From: Bacteroidota bacterium
Lineage (GTDB): Bacteria > Bacteroidota > Bacteroidia > Chitinophagales > Chitinophagaceae
Direction of reading: 5' to 3'
Length of the DNA stretch: 10,775 nucleotides
Assembly (NCBI GenBank): GCA_021824855.1
Contig: JAKAJX010000011.1
Location: 1 to 10,775, forward strand
Shown here: piece by piece, positions 1 through 6,886 of the stretch
How the letters are laid out: every line of letters begins with the position of its first letter
Numbering within the stretch: position 1 is the first letter of the stretch
Notes under the pieces: generated by a model
The model's database searches: none
Seen by the model: only the letters and a program-made list of their open reading frames with translations
What the model was told of the DNA's origin: nothing
Translations under genes and position numbers: made by a program

Positions 1-546
1 GATTCATTGAGTTTTGAAATGATGGCAGATGATTTCGCTGCTTTGCTTGATACGCTACATATTGATTCCTGTAATGTTATTGGCTGGAGTGATGGCGGAA
101 TAAACGCATTATTGCTTGCGATTCGTCATCCTGAAAAAGTAAAAAAACTTGCAGCAACCGGTGCAAATATCACACCTGATTCTTCTGCTTTTTTTGAAGG
201 TTTTTGGCAAATTGAAAAGCGGCAATACGATACATCTTACAATAAAACATGGAAAACGAAACAAGAGAAGAATGACTGGAAATTGTTTTTACTTGACTGG
301 AATCAACCGAATATAACATTAGAACAATTGCATACAATTAAATGCCCGTCGCTTATTATTTGTGGCGACCATGATTTGATTTCAATCGAACACACTGCTC
401 TCATTTATAAAAATATTCAGAAAGCATATTTATGGGTGTTGCCCAATTCCGGTCATGCAACTCTTTGGAAGTATGCTGATGAGTTCAATAAAAAGGTGGA
501 TGAATTTTTCGTAATGCCGTTTCATGAGAGAAAAAACGGCATGTAA
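1..546 (+). CDS. alpha/beta hydrolase, 3' portion (5' end outside window)
   Basis: The reading frame is open to base 1, so the gene is truncated by the window edge and the TTG at base 7 is probably not the true start. The visible part carries an alpha/beta-hydrolase core: a nucleophile elbow GWSDGG (bases about 82-99, Ser the likely nucleophile), followed by the acid-bearing segment IICGDHDLIS and a late His in NSGHATLW, completing a Ser-Asp-His triad. The segment RHPEKVKKLAATGAN after the elbow is typical of small esterase/hydrolase family members in Bacteroidota. There is no signal peptide in view, and the protein is probably cytoplasmic. The substrate cannot be told from the sequence. The last eleven codons are read through a perfect inverted repeat (514-542), and the stop codon is also the first base of a repeated element, so the C-terminal tail may have been acquired when that element joined the gene. 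Family assignment is secure; specific activity is unknown. Confidence 0.88.
   Translation, partial: DSLSFEMMADDFAALLDTLHIDSCNVIGWSDGGINALLLAIRHPEKVKKLAATGANITPDSSAFFEGFWQIEKRQYDTSYNKTWKTKQEKNDWKLFLLDWNQPNITLEQLHTIKCPSLIICGDHDLISIEHTALIYKNIQKAYLWVLPNSGHATLWKYADEFNKKVDEFFVMPFHERKNGM
514..542 (+). terminator. inverted repeat at the hydrolase gene end, possible terminator hairpin
   Basis: ATGCCGTTT (514-522) and AAACGGCAT (534-542) form a perfect 9-bp stem with an 11-base loop, lying inside the last codons and ending just before the TAA. No T-run follows, so it is not a textbook intrinsic terminator. It may stabilise the 3' end or belong to the neighbouring repeat. The right arm is repeated at 568-578 as AAAACGGCATG, so two alternative pairings are possible. 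Confidence 0.4.
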
Positions 547-690
547 CAAGTATATTGCCAAAAGCGGAAAACGGCATGGTTAGCTTCAGCAGTTGGTTCA
601 CTATTCGGCTTTAGTTATCTCAGTGACGGAAAGTTATTGTACTTTTAGTTCATCATTCAGCAGCGGTTTTGGGCGAGCAATTTTATACAT
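544..690 (+). repeat. gene-end palindromic element, copy 1 (attC-like?)
   Basis: The element begins with the hydrolase stop codon as TAACAAGTATATTGCCAAAA. This 20-mer matches the minus-strand element at 9788-9807 in 17 positions, and its first nine bases are identical to 6889-6897. ATTGCCAAAA (554-563) can pair with TTTTGG (667-672) plus CAAT (678-681), giving a bulged long-range stem over about 130 bases. The segment around 658-672 (CAGCAGCGGTTTTGGGC) resembles 6954-6970 of copy 3. A bulged palindrome attached to a gene 3' end is how integron attC sites look, but canonical core sites are not clear, so this is only a resemblance. Confidence 0.5.
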
Positions 691-716
691 CAATTTCATT
701 AAATAAAAGCAATAAA

Positions 717-1295
717 ATGAAAAAGATTATATTGTTGGCAATCATCAATACTTGTTTCTTAACATATTCTTTTGGGCAAGTAAATTGGGGTTACAAAGCA
801 GGAATTAATTTATCAAGAATTAGCAATTCATCGCACAATGGCTTTACTTCAAACTTGAATTTTAATACTGGAGTTGTAGCTACATGTAAACTTGAGAAAA
901 ACTATTTTTTAGACATAGAATGTCTTTTATCGTTAAAAGGATTTAATAGCGTGTTAATCCCAGGTGGAACAACTGCCACAAATTTTTCTTATCTAACATT
1001 GCCAATTTTGTTTGAGTATAAGACATCCAATAAATTGTATTTTCAACTTGGCCCGGAACTGAATTATTTAATTGCAGCTAAAATGAAAAATAGTAGCATG
1101 AATGAACCTGTTATAGATAATTATAAAAAGTTTGACATTTCAGTTGCAGGTGGACTTGGCTATAACTTTTCTAAAAAGATAGGTTTGGAAACACGATATA
1201 TATTTGGTCTATCCAAAATATATGCAAAATCAGATATTTTAGGTTCTGCATATAACAGAACTTTTCAAATCAATCTAATTTATTGGTTTAGGTAG
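717..1295 (+). CDS. outer membrane beta-barrel protein (PorT-like, OMP_b-brl_2 type)
   Basis: The 192-residue protein starts with a clear Sec signal peptide (MKKIILLAIINTC followed by a cleavage region FLTYSFGQ, about residues 1-21), and the mature part opens with VNWGYKAGINLSRISN, the first strand typical of small Bacteroidota outer membrane barrels. Alternating aromatic/polar strands continue to the end, and the protein closes with INLIYWFR, an aromatic-rich last strand as in barrels. The ATG at 717 is chosen over an in-frame TTG at 669 because it directly precedes the signal peptide and because the upstream stretch lies in a repeat. It probably sits in the outer membrane; ligand and function are unknown. 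The gene stands alone, with copies of the gene-end element on both sides, as a gene cassette would. Confidence 0.82.
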   Translation: MKKIILLAIINTCFLTYSFGQVNWGYKAGINLSRISNSSHNGFTSNLNFNTGVVATCKLEKNYFLDIECLLSLKGFNSVLIPGGTTATNFSYLTLPILFEYKTSNKLYFQLGPELNYLIAAKMKNSSMNEPVIDNYKKFDISVAGGLGYNFSKKIGLETRYIFGLSKIYAKSDILGSAYNRTFQINLIYWFR

Positions 1296-1310
1296 GCAAA
1301 CAAAATTGCT

Positions 1311-1350
1311 ACAACAAACGGTTTGGCATCATGCGGGCTGAGGTGCAAAC
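1311..1350 (+). repeat. gene-end element, copy 2 (left arm only)
   Basis: ACAACAAACGGTTTGGCATC followed by ATGCGGGCTGAGGTGCAAAC lies 15 bases after the barrel gene stop. It shares the AACAA start and the GGCA core with the other copies but is less similar. No matching right arm is found before the dead toxin gene, which may have interrupted the element. It could equally be the trailing end of an element belonging to the minus-strand toxin locus. Confidence 0.35.
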
Positions 1351-1363
1351 ATTAAGTATAAGG

Positions 1364-1662
1364 CTACTCATTAATTCTGTTTTTTAAATCCATTTGCTCA
1401 TGTAAAATTCTTACGATTTAGATTCCTTTTGGCTTTGTCTCCCGATAAAGAATTATATATTTCCAACCTTAAAGTCTAACACTTCTTTTTCAATTTCATT
1501 GTAACTCTTTCCAATACTCGGGCTTTTTGATATTTCTTGGCAAGTGTCAATTAAATGTCCATAACATTTGTCAGCTTGATCTTCTGACCAAACTTCATAA
1601 GTATAATCCTAGATTTTTGTAAGGTCTTCAACAGCTTTGTTAGTTAGAAAATATTTAGCCAT
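1364..1662 (-). pseudogene. parE: ParE/RelE-family toxin pseudogene
   Basis: Reading the minus strand from ATG at 1662 gives MAKYFLTNKAVEDLTKI, a TAG at 1609-1611 where the family has Trp, then DYTYEVWSEDQADKCYGHLI and ISKSPSIGKSYNEIEKEVLDFKVG. The frame then breaks around 1458-1463 and resumes as IILYRETKPKGI, a TAA at 1418-1420 where Glu is expected, and IVRILHEQMDLKNRINE, stopping at 1364. Order, length (about 98 residues if repaired) and motifs (the FYRE-like strand and the final VRILHEQMD) fit ParE-type toxins, which in living systems inhibit DNA gyrase or cleave mRNA. Two in-frame stops and a one-base deletion make it non-functional as written. No reading frame exceeds about 60 codons, so automatic callers would miss it. 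Sequencing error could explain the deletion but hardly all three lesions. Confidence 0.8.
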
Positions 1663-1696
1663 TTTTTTGTTTTTTAGCTTTTAATTTTTCTAAGTG
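1655..1696 (-). pseudogene. ParD-type antitoxin 3' remnant
   Basis: Immediately upstream of the toxin start, in another frame, the minus strand reads HLEKLKAKKQKNG and a TAA that overlaps the toxin ATG by eight bases (ATGGCTAA). A Lys-rich HLExLKAKK tail with a stop overlapping the toxin start is typical, from memory, of the ParD-family antitoxins paired with ParE. A TAG lies seven codons upstream of the tail and no ribbon-helix-helix domain can be read beyond it, so the N-terminal part is deleted or decayed. The call rests on a short segment plus position. Confidence 0.5.
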
Positions 1697-1803
1697 CGGT
1701 AGTCTAATTTGCTACTTGCATAAAGTTGCATAAGGTTTAAATATCACGGTATAAATCTCCCGCTGTCATTCAAATAATATTACAATTTTTTGACAATCCT
1801 TTT

Positions 1804-1833
1804 TTTGGTCATTTAGTTTAAAGATTACTTTTG
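1804..1833 (+). promoter_or_regulatory. Bacteroidota-type promoter (TTTG / TAnnTTTG), nearly leaderless
   Basis: TACTTTTG at 1826-1833 matches the Bacteroidota -7 box TAnnTTTG, and TTTG at 1804-1807, 18 bases upstream, fits the -33 box. Only eight bases separate the -7 box from the ATG at 1842, so transcription should begin at or within a few bases of the start codon, giving a leaderless or very short-leader mRNA. It is the best promoter candidate for the small gene and the export operon behind it. Confidence 0.6.
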
Positions 1834-1841
1834 CCACGCAA

Positions 1842-2138
1842 ATGAAGAAAATAACCATTTTACTGTTTATAATTTTTGCTACGGCGCAACTGGCACCGGC
1901 AGTACTGGTTCTTTTTTCAAAAGCAACTTCTGTTTTTATTGCAGATAAAGAAAATGGCGAAGAGAAAGGAAATAGTACTGACACGGCTGACTATAATAAA
2001 GAGAAAAAAGATTACGCTGATTTATTGCCTCAATCAGATATTTTCACCATTAAGGTTAATCTAATTTTCCACCAAACTGAAAAGATTCATCCTTCTCCTT
2101 ACCCGGAAAAATTCACTCCACCTCCTAATTTTTGTTAA
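1842..2138 (+). CDS. small putative exported/membrane protein of unknown function
   Basis: This is a 98-residue protein with a hydrophobic N-terminus (MKKITILLFIIFATAQLAPA and on to about residue 32) that could be a signal peptide or a membrane anchor. A charged, low-complexity middle (KENGEEKGNSTDTADYNKEK) and a C-terminus ending in FTPPPNFC follow. I do not recognise the family. It has a credible promoter and sits 69 bases upstream of the ABC exporter gene in the same direction, with one hairpin between them, so it may be co-transcribed. Its role could be accessory subunit, exported substrate or unrelated. There is no double-glycine leader, so it does not look like a classic bacteriocin precursor. 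An overlapping frame at 1876-2064 is a shadow. Confidence 0.6.
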   Translation: MKKITILLFIIFATAQLAPAVLVLFSKATSVFIADKENGEEKGNSTDTADYNKEKKDYADLLPQSDIFTIKVNLIFHQTEKIHPSPYPEKFTPPPNFC

Positions 2139-2159
2139 TTAGATTTTCTGATTATTTTC

Positions 2160-2176
2160 CTCATGCTTTGCATGAG
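2160..2176 (+). terminator. short hairpin between small gene and ABC gene (attenuator?)
   Basis: CTCATGC-TTT-GCATGAG is a perfect 7-bp stem with a three-base loop, 22 bases after the small gene stop and 32 bases before the ABC start. The trailing CTATTTCG is too poor in T for a strong intrinsic terminator. It may lower read-through into the exporter genes or protect the upstream mRNA end. Confidence 0.4.
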
Positions 2177-2207
2177 CTATTTCGTGTAACCAATTAACAA
2201 ATATAAA

Positions 2208-3872
2208 ATGTCTACAACTATAAGTCCGGTTGCAAGGATAATCAACCTTGTGAAACAGGAGCGTAAAGAAATTACTGCCATATACTTTTTTGCCATACTC
2301 AGTGGTTTAATTCAACTATCGCTGCCACTCGGTGTGCAGGCCATTATTGGCTTTGTAATGGGTGGTGCTATGTCTACTTCACTCATTATTCTAATTGTAC
2401 TGGTTATTCTCGGTGTGTTGTTTACGGGGTTAATGCAAATAAGCCAGATGCGACTGAACGAAAAAGTGCAACAGAAAATTTTTGTTCGCTATTCATTTGC
2501 TTTTGCAGAACGGCTGCCCAAACTCGATTTGAAAAAAACAGATAGTTATTATTTGCCTGAACTCGTTAATCATTTTTTTGAGATAACTATTCTGCAAAAA
2601 GGGTTATCTAAAATGTTGTTTGATATTCCTGCTGCTACTATACAGGTATTATTCGGTTTATTATTACTTACATTTTACCATCCTGCATTCATATTTTTTG
2701 GCTTGATACTGGTTTTTGTTCTTTGGCTGGTTCTTTATTATACCGGTAATAGTGGAATGCAAACCAGTTTGTTAGAAAGCAACAGCAAATATGCTATCGC
2801 TGCCTGGTTTCAGGAAATGGCTCGAGCAATAAAGTCGTTAAAGTTTTCGAGTGGCACAAAATATCATTTACAAAAAACAGATGAGGAGGTGAGCCGTTAT
2901 TTAGATTTCAGAACAGCACATTTCAAAATTCTTTTACAGCAATTCTATGTATTGGTTGGCTTTAAAACCATTATAACTGCTGCCATGATGATTGTAGGCT
3001 CCATTCTTTTGCTAAACCAGCAATTGAATATAGGGCAGTTCATTGCAGCGGAGATTGTTATCATTCTTGTTATCAATTCTGTAGAAAAATTAATTGGCAA
3101 TCTTGATAATGTGTATGATGTTCTGACAGCTATTGATAAGCTTGGCAAGTTTACAGATAAGCCCCTTGAAGAAAATGGAACGCTTCAACTTATTCCGGCC
3201 GATAATGGTGTTTCAGTGAAAATGGAAAACGTTTCGTTTGAGTATACGCCCGGTAAAAAAGTGCTTAATAAAATATCTTTAAAAATAAATGCAGGCGAAA
3301 AAGTTGCAGTGTCCGGTATGGATGGAAAAGGTAAATCAACACTTTTAAAACTGTTTACGGGTTCCTATAAAGATTTTGAAGGAGCAATTTTAATTAACAA
3401 TGTACCTATCGGAAATTATGATCTGGCATCGCTGCGTTCTCAAACCGGTATTATGCTCAGTCAGCAGGACATTTTTCAGGGCACATTGATTGATAATATT
3501 ACAATGGGCAACTCCGGAGTTTCTTTACAAAGGGTAAACGAGCTGGCAGAAAAAACCGGATTGCTCTCTTATATCGCAACACTTAGTCTTGGGTATGATA
3601 CAGAACTGGATGCAGCAGGTATTCGCTTGCCAAGAAACGTTGTACATAAAATTTTATTAGTCCGTGCATTGGTACATAACCCTTCCTTGCTTTTGCTGGA
3701 GGAACCCTGGCAAGGTCTTGAGGAAAATAAGAAAAATCAGGTACAGGAAACCTTGTTGCGTGAAAGTAAAAACACAACAATGCTGGTGGTAACAAATGAT
3801 AAACTGTTTTTAGAAAAATGTAGTAAAGTTATTTATATGAATGAAAATGGAATTACTATAAAAGAAAATTAA
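2208..3872 (+). CDS. ABC exporter, fused membrane and ATPase domains (type I secretion-like), non-canonical ATPase motifs
   Basis: This 554-residue half-transporter has an N-terminal membrane domain (hydrophobic segments about residues 22-50, 57-79, 143-178 and 245-292) and a C-terminal nucleotide-binding domain from about 335. There is no C39 peptidase domain, so it resembles HlyB/PrtD-type exporters that do not cleave a leader. Walker A is intact (GMDGKGKST, 370-378, Lys376) and a Q-loop-like LSQQDIFQGT is at 417-426. The LSGGQ signature position reads LPRNV (474-478, within GIRLPRNVVHKILLVRAL), Walker B ends in Glu rather than Asp (LLLLEEP, 494-500, catalytic Glu499 present), the D-loop is QGLEE, and the H-loop His is Asn530 (VVTND). 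I have an unverified recollection of related Bacteroidota exporters with LPRSV-like signatures, so this may be a subfamily trait rather than decay. The frame is intact, and the HlyD-type gene follows after ten bases. It should power export in the inner membrane; substrate unknown. Confidence 0.88.
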   Translation: MSTTISPVARIINLVKQERKEITAIYFFAILSGLIQLSLPLGVQAIIGFVMGGAMSTSLIILIVLVILGVLFTGLMQISQMRLNEKVQQKIFVRYSFAFAERLPKLDLKKTDSYYLPELVNHFFEITILQKGLSKMLFDIPAATIQVLFGLLLLTFYHPAFIFFGLILVFVLWLVLYYTGNSGMQTSLLESNSKYAIAAWFQEMARAIKSLKFSSGTKYHLQKTDEEVSRYLDFRTAHFKILLQQFYVLVGFKTIITAAMMIVGSILLLNQQLNIGQFIAAEIVIILVINSVEKLIGNLDNVYDVLTAIDKLGKFTDKPLEENGTLQLIPADNGVSVKMENVSFEYTPGKKVLNKISLKINAGEKVAVSGMDGKGKSTLLKLFTGSYKDFEGAILINNVPIGNYDLASLRSQTGIMLSQQDIFQGTLIDNITMGNSGVSLQRVNELAEKTGLLSYIATLSLGYDTELDAAGIRLPRNVVHKILLVRALVHNPSLLLLEEPWQGLEENKKNQVQETLLRESKNTTMLVVTNDKLFLEKCSKVIYMNENGITIKEN

Positions 3873-3882
3873 AATAATTATA

Positions 3883-5202
3883 ATGACACGGAATTCAAAC
3901 TATGTATCTTATAGCAAAATATACCTGCATGGCGAAGGCAGTCGCATCCGCTATTGGTTTTATGGCTTTATTATTTTGCTGTTCATCTTTCTTTTTTTAC
4001 CATGGACACAAAACATAAGGGCTAAAGGTACAGTAACCACTTTAAGGCAGGAGCAAAGGCCGCAGCAGATGAATACCATCATACCGGGAAAGATTATGAA
4101 GTGGCATGTGAAAGAAGGTGATTTTGTAAAAGCTGGTGATACAATTGTACAACTTACCGAGATAAAAGATGATTATCTCGACCCTTCACTGGTAAGCAGA
4201 ACTAAAGAACAATTAACGGCAAAAGAACTTTCTGTTGATTACTATCAAAGCAAAGTAGAGGCAACAAAATTGCAGATTAACGCATTGAATGCAGGCAAGA
4301 ATTTAAAACAGAATCAATTGAAAAATAAAATGCTGCAACTACAGTTGAAAGTACAAAGCGACAGCATGGACTTAATTGCAGCAATCAATGATTTTAAAAT
4401 TGCTGATGTGCAGTACAAACGTCAAAAAACAATGTTTGATAGTGGACTGGTTTCTCTTACGCAATTAGAACAACGCAACCAAGTGTATCAATCTGCAATG
4501 GCAAAAAAGGTTTCAGCAGAAAATAAACTCGCTGCCACGCGACAAGATTTAATCATCAACCAAATTGAAATGAACAGTGTGGAACAGGAATATGCAGAAA
4601 AAATTTCAAAAACACAGGGTGAGCAATTTCAATCATTATCACAAATAGCAACAGGGAGAGGGGATATTGCAAAATTGCAAAATCAATATACCAATTATAG
4701 TATAAGAAACGGCTTGTATTATATCACAGCCCCGCAGAGTGGCCAGGTAATAAAGGCAAAAAAGGCCGGTATTGGTGAGATAGTGAAAGAAGGCGAAATG
4801 CTGATTGAGATTGTGCCCGATAAAATTCAGTATGCTACTGAGTTGTTTGTAAGGCCGGTTGATTTACCATTAGTAGCCAAAGGGCAAAAGGTTCGTTTTC
4901 TTTTCGATGGGTTCCCTGCAATTGTTTTTAGTGGATGGCCGAATGCAAGCTATGGCACTTTTGGTGGTATTATTGTAGCGGTTGAAAATTCAGTAAGTGT
5001 GAATGGAAAATTTCGTGTGCTGGTGGCTGAAGACCCGAATGATAAACCATGGCCTCAGCAGTTGAAAGTAGGAACCGGAGCAAACGGAATTGCATTATTG
5101 AAAAATGTACCGGTGTGGTATGAGTTGTGGCGAAACGTGAATGGCTTTCCGCCGGATTATTATAAATCATCTACTGAACAAAAAAAATCAAAAGAACAGT
5201 GA
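3883..5202 (+). CDS. HlyD-family periplasmic adaptor (membrane fusion protein)
   Basis: The 439-residue protein has a short cytoplasmic N-terminus and one membrane anchor (about residues 24-41, FYGFIILLFIFLFLPW). The first half of a lipoyl/biotinyl-like domain follows (66-91, IIPGKIMKWHVKEGDFVKAG), then a long Gln/Lys-rich coiled-coil hairpin (about 100-270). The second lipoyl half is at 279-316 (YYITAPQSGQVIKAKKAG with GEIVKEGEMLIEIVP), and a C-terminal beta domain comes after it. Domain order and length fit adaptors of type I secretion and related tripartite exporters, which link the ABC pump to the TolC channel across the periplasm. It begins ten bases after the ABC gene, and its TGA overlaps the GTG start of the TolC-type gene, so translation of the two is likely coupled. 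No damage is seen. Confidence 0.92.
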   Translation: MTRNSNYVSYSKIYLHGEGSRIRYWFYGFIILLFIFLFLPWTQNIRAKGTVTTLRQEQRPQQMNTIIPGKIMKWHVKEGDFVKAGDTIVQLTEIKDDYLDPSLVSRTKEQLTAKELSVDYYQSKVEATKLQINALNAGKNLKQNQLKNKMLQLQLKVQSDSMDLIAAINDFKIADVQYKRQKTMFDSGLVSLTQLEQRNQVYQSAMAKKVSAENKLAATRQDLIINQIEMNSVEQEYAEKISKTQGEQFQSLSQIATGRGDIAKLQNQYTNYSIRNGLYYITAPQSGQVIKAKKAGIGEIVKEGEMLIEIVPDKIQYATELFVRPVDLPLVAKGQKVRFLFDGFPAIVFSGWPNASYGTFGGIIVAVENSVSVNGKFRVLVAEDPNDKPWPQQLKVGTGANGIALLKNVPVWYELWRNVNGFPPDYYKSSTEQKKSKEQ

Positions 5203-6623
5203 AACTTAAAATAACAATTCTATTTCTTTTTGCAGTAAAACTTCTTTCTGCACAATCTGTCATGCTTCTTAGCAAGGATAGTTTAAAAACATTATCTGAA
5301 AAACAGGTGATGGAAATTGTAAAGCAGTTTCATCCGGTAGCAAAACAGGCAGATATTAATATTGAAAAAGCTAAAGCAGATATCACAACAGCAAGGGGAA
5401 TGTTTGACCCCCTGCTTTCCACCAAAATAAGTAACAAAACTTTTGATGGTACAGAATATTATAATCATTTTCAACCAGAGTTAGTAATACCAACTTGGTA
5501 TGGAATTGAAATTAATGCAGGGTTGGAAAACGTGAGTGGTAGCAGAACCGATCCGCAGGAAACATTGGGTAGAACAAGTTTTGCCGGCATCACGGTACCG
5601 CTTGCCAAGAATCTATTAATGGATAAAAGAAGAGCTGCATTACAGCAGGCAAAAATTTTTAAACAATTAAGTGAAGTAGAGAGAAAAACAATACTGAATG
5701 ATTTGCTGCTCGATGCAATGAAAACCTACTGGCAATGGGTAAAGGAATATCGGGTGATGAAAGTTATGAGTGATGCGGTAAAAGTAAATGAAAAAAGATT
5801 TGAATTAGTAAAAGTAGCTTTTAGTCAGGGTGATCGTCCGGCAATTGATACGCTGGAAGCATTGGCACAATTGCAAAATTTTAAATTGATGCTGAATGAA
5901 TCGCTACTGAATTTTCAGAATACCGGTCTTGAGCTTTCTGTTTTTTTGTGGAATAAAAATGCAGAACCCATCACACTACCTGTATCTGTTGTTCCTGATG
6001 ATGCTTGGAAAAAAATCAGCATTACTGAATTATCATTGCCATTACTTGACGATTTGGTGAATACAGCTAAAACCAATCATCCTGATTTATTGCAATATAA
6101 TTTTAAGTTGGATGTATTAGATGTAGAAAAGAAATTAAAATTACAAAACTTGTTACCCAGTGTAAATTTTCGGTATAACCAATTAGGAAAAGGATATGAC
6201 ATTATTAAAAACACAGCCGCTCCTTTGTTTGAAAATAATTACCAATACGGTATTAGTTTCGGGATTCCGCTGCGATTATCAGAAGGGCGTGGTGAATATA
6301 AGAAAGCAAAACTAAAAATACAGGAAACCACATTGCAACGCAGCCAAAAAACAGTAAGCATAGAAAATAAAGTAAGAACCTATTACAACGAATTACTTAC
6401 GCTTCGCAGTCAGGTGGCTTTACAACAGCAGCAGTATAATAATTATTTGGTTTTGCAGCGTGGAGAGGAAACAAAATTCTTTAATGGAGAAAGTTCCTTG
6501 TTTCTTGTAAACAATCGGGAGAATAAAGCATTAGAGGCTTTGCAAAAATTAGCCGAGCTGGAAACGAAATACTTTAAAACGCTTAACAGTCTTTACTGGG
6601 CTGGTGGGTTATTATTCAATTGA
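5199..6623 (+). CDS. TolC-family outer membrane efflux/secretion channel
   Basis: The 474-residue protein starts at a GTG that overlaps the HlyD-type stop (GTGA). The choice is supported because the signal peptide begins there (MKLKITILFLFAVKLLSAQ). The mature part shows the tandem TolC organisation: a first repeat around KQVMEIVKQFHPVAKQADIN and the RGMFDPLLSTKISNKTF strand region, and a second around DLVNTAKTNHPDLLQYNFK with helices rich in Gln and Lys. Long amphipathic helices and the GISFGIPLRLSEGRG segment before the final helix pair are typical of the family. It forms the outer membrane duct of the export machine encoded by the two preceding genes. Length is normal. No terminator hairpin is obvious after the stop. 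Confidence 0.9.
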   Translation: MKLKITILFLFAVKLLSAQSVMLLSKDSLKTLSEKQVMEIVKQFHPVAKQADINIEKAKADITTARGMFDPLLSTKISNKTFDGTEYYNHFQPELVIPTWYGIEINAGLENVSGSRTDPQETLGRTSFAGITVPLAKNLLMDKRRAALQQAKIFKQLSEVERKTILNDLLLDAMKTYWQWVKEYRVMKVMSDAVKVNEKRFELVKVAFSQGDRPAIDTLEALAQLQNFKLMLNESLLNFQNTGLELSVFLWNKNAEPITLPVSVVPDDAWKKISITELSLPLLDDLVNTAKTNHPDLLQYNFKLDVLDVEKKLKLQNLLPSVNFRYNQLGKGYDIIKNTAAPLFENNYQYGISFGIPLRLSEGRGEYKKAKLKIQETTLQRSQKTVSIENKVRTYYNELLTLRSQVALQQQQYNNYLVLQRGEETKFFNGESSLFLVNNRENKALEALQKLAELETKYFKTLNSLYWAGGLLFN

Positions 6624-6699
6624 AAGAATTAGTAATGCATTGATAGATCATCTTTTCATATTACACTGTTGCGTTTGAATTGATTCTTCTTGGTGTTGA

Positions 6700-6846
6700 T
6701 ACTGTTATGTTTATCTTATTGGTAGAAAAGTTTTCGCCTTAACAGCAACGGAAAGCAGGGCTTTTGGTAATTTTATTGGCAGCAATACATTGAATGGTAA
6801 TACAACAAGACAATTCAGCATTAAACCAACCACATCAATTGATTAA
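6700..6846 (+). pseudogene. orphan C-terminal coding remnant, unknown family
   Basis: In the 447-base gap after the TolC-type gene one frame reads YLIGRKVFALTATESRAF, then GNFIGSNTLNGNTTRQFSIK and PTTSID before TAA (6844-6846). It is preceded by TGA at 6697-6699 with no good start codon between. The amino-acid mix (Thr, Asn, Gly, Phe; beta-strand-like) looks like the tail of a secreted or outer membrane protein rather than random sequence. I do not recognise the parent. It is either debris of a lost gene or chance. The rest of the gap (6624-6696) shows nothing I can name. Confidence 0.3.
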
Positions 6847-6886
6847 TGCTTTTCTATCAACTGTATGTGGAGAGAGAAAGGCGGTA

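Noticed and set aside
669..716. TTG start extending the barrel protein by 16 residues
   Set aside because: The extension precedes a complete signal peptide and is read from the repeat element, so the ATG at 717 is better.
1766..1984. 72-residue minus-strand frame over the small-gene promoter
   Set aside because: It is antisense to the promoter and small exported gene and has no homology-like pattern.
2208..3872. Bacteriocin exporter with leader peptidase
   Set aside because: There is no C39 peptidase domain at the N-terminus, and the neighbouring small protein lacks a double-glycine leader.
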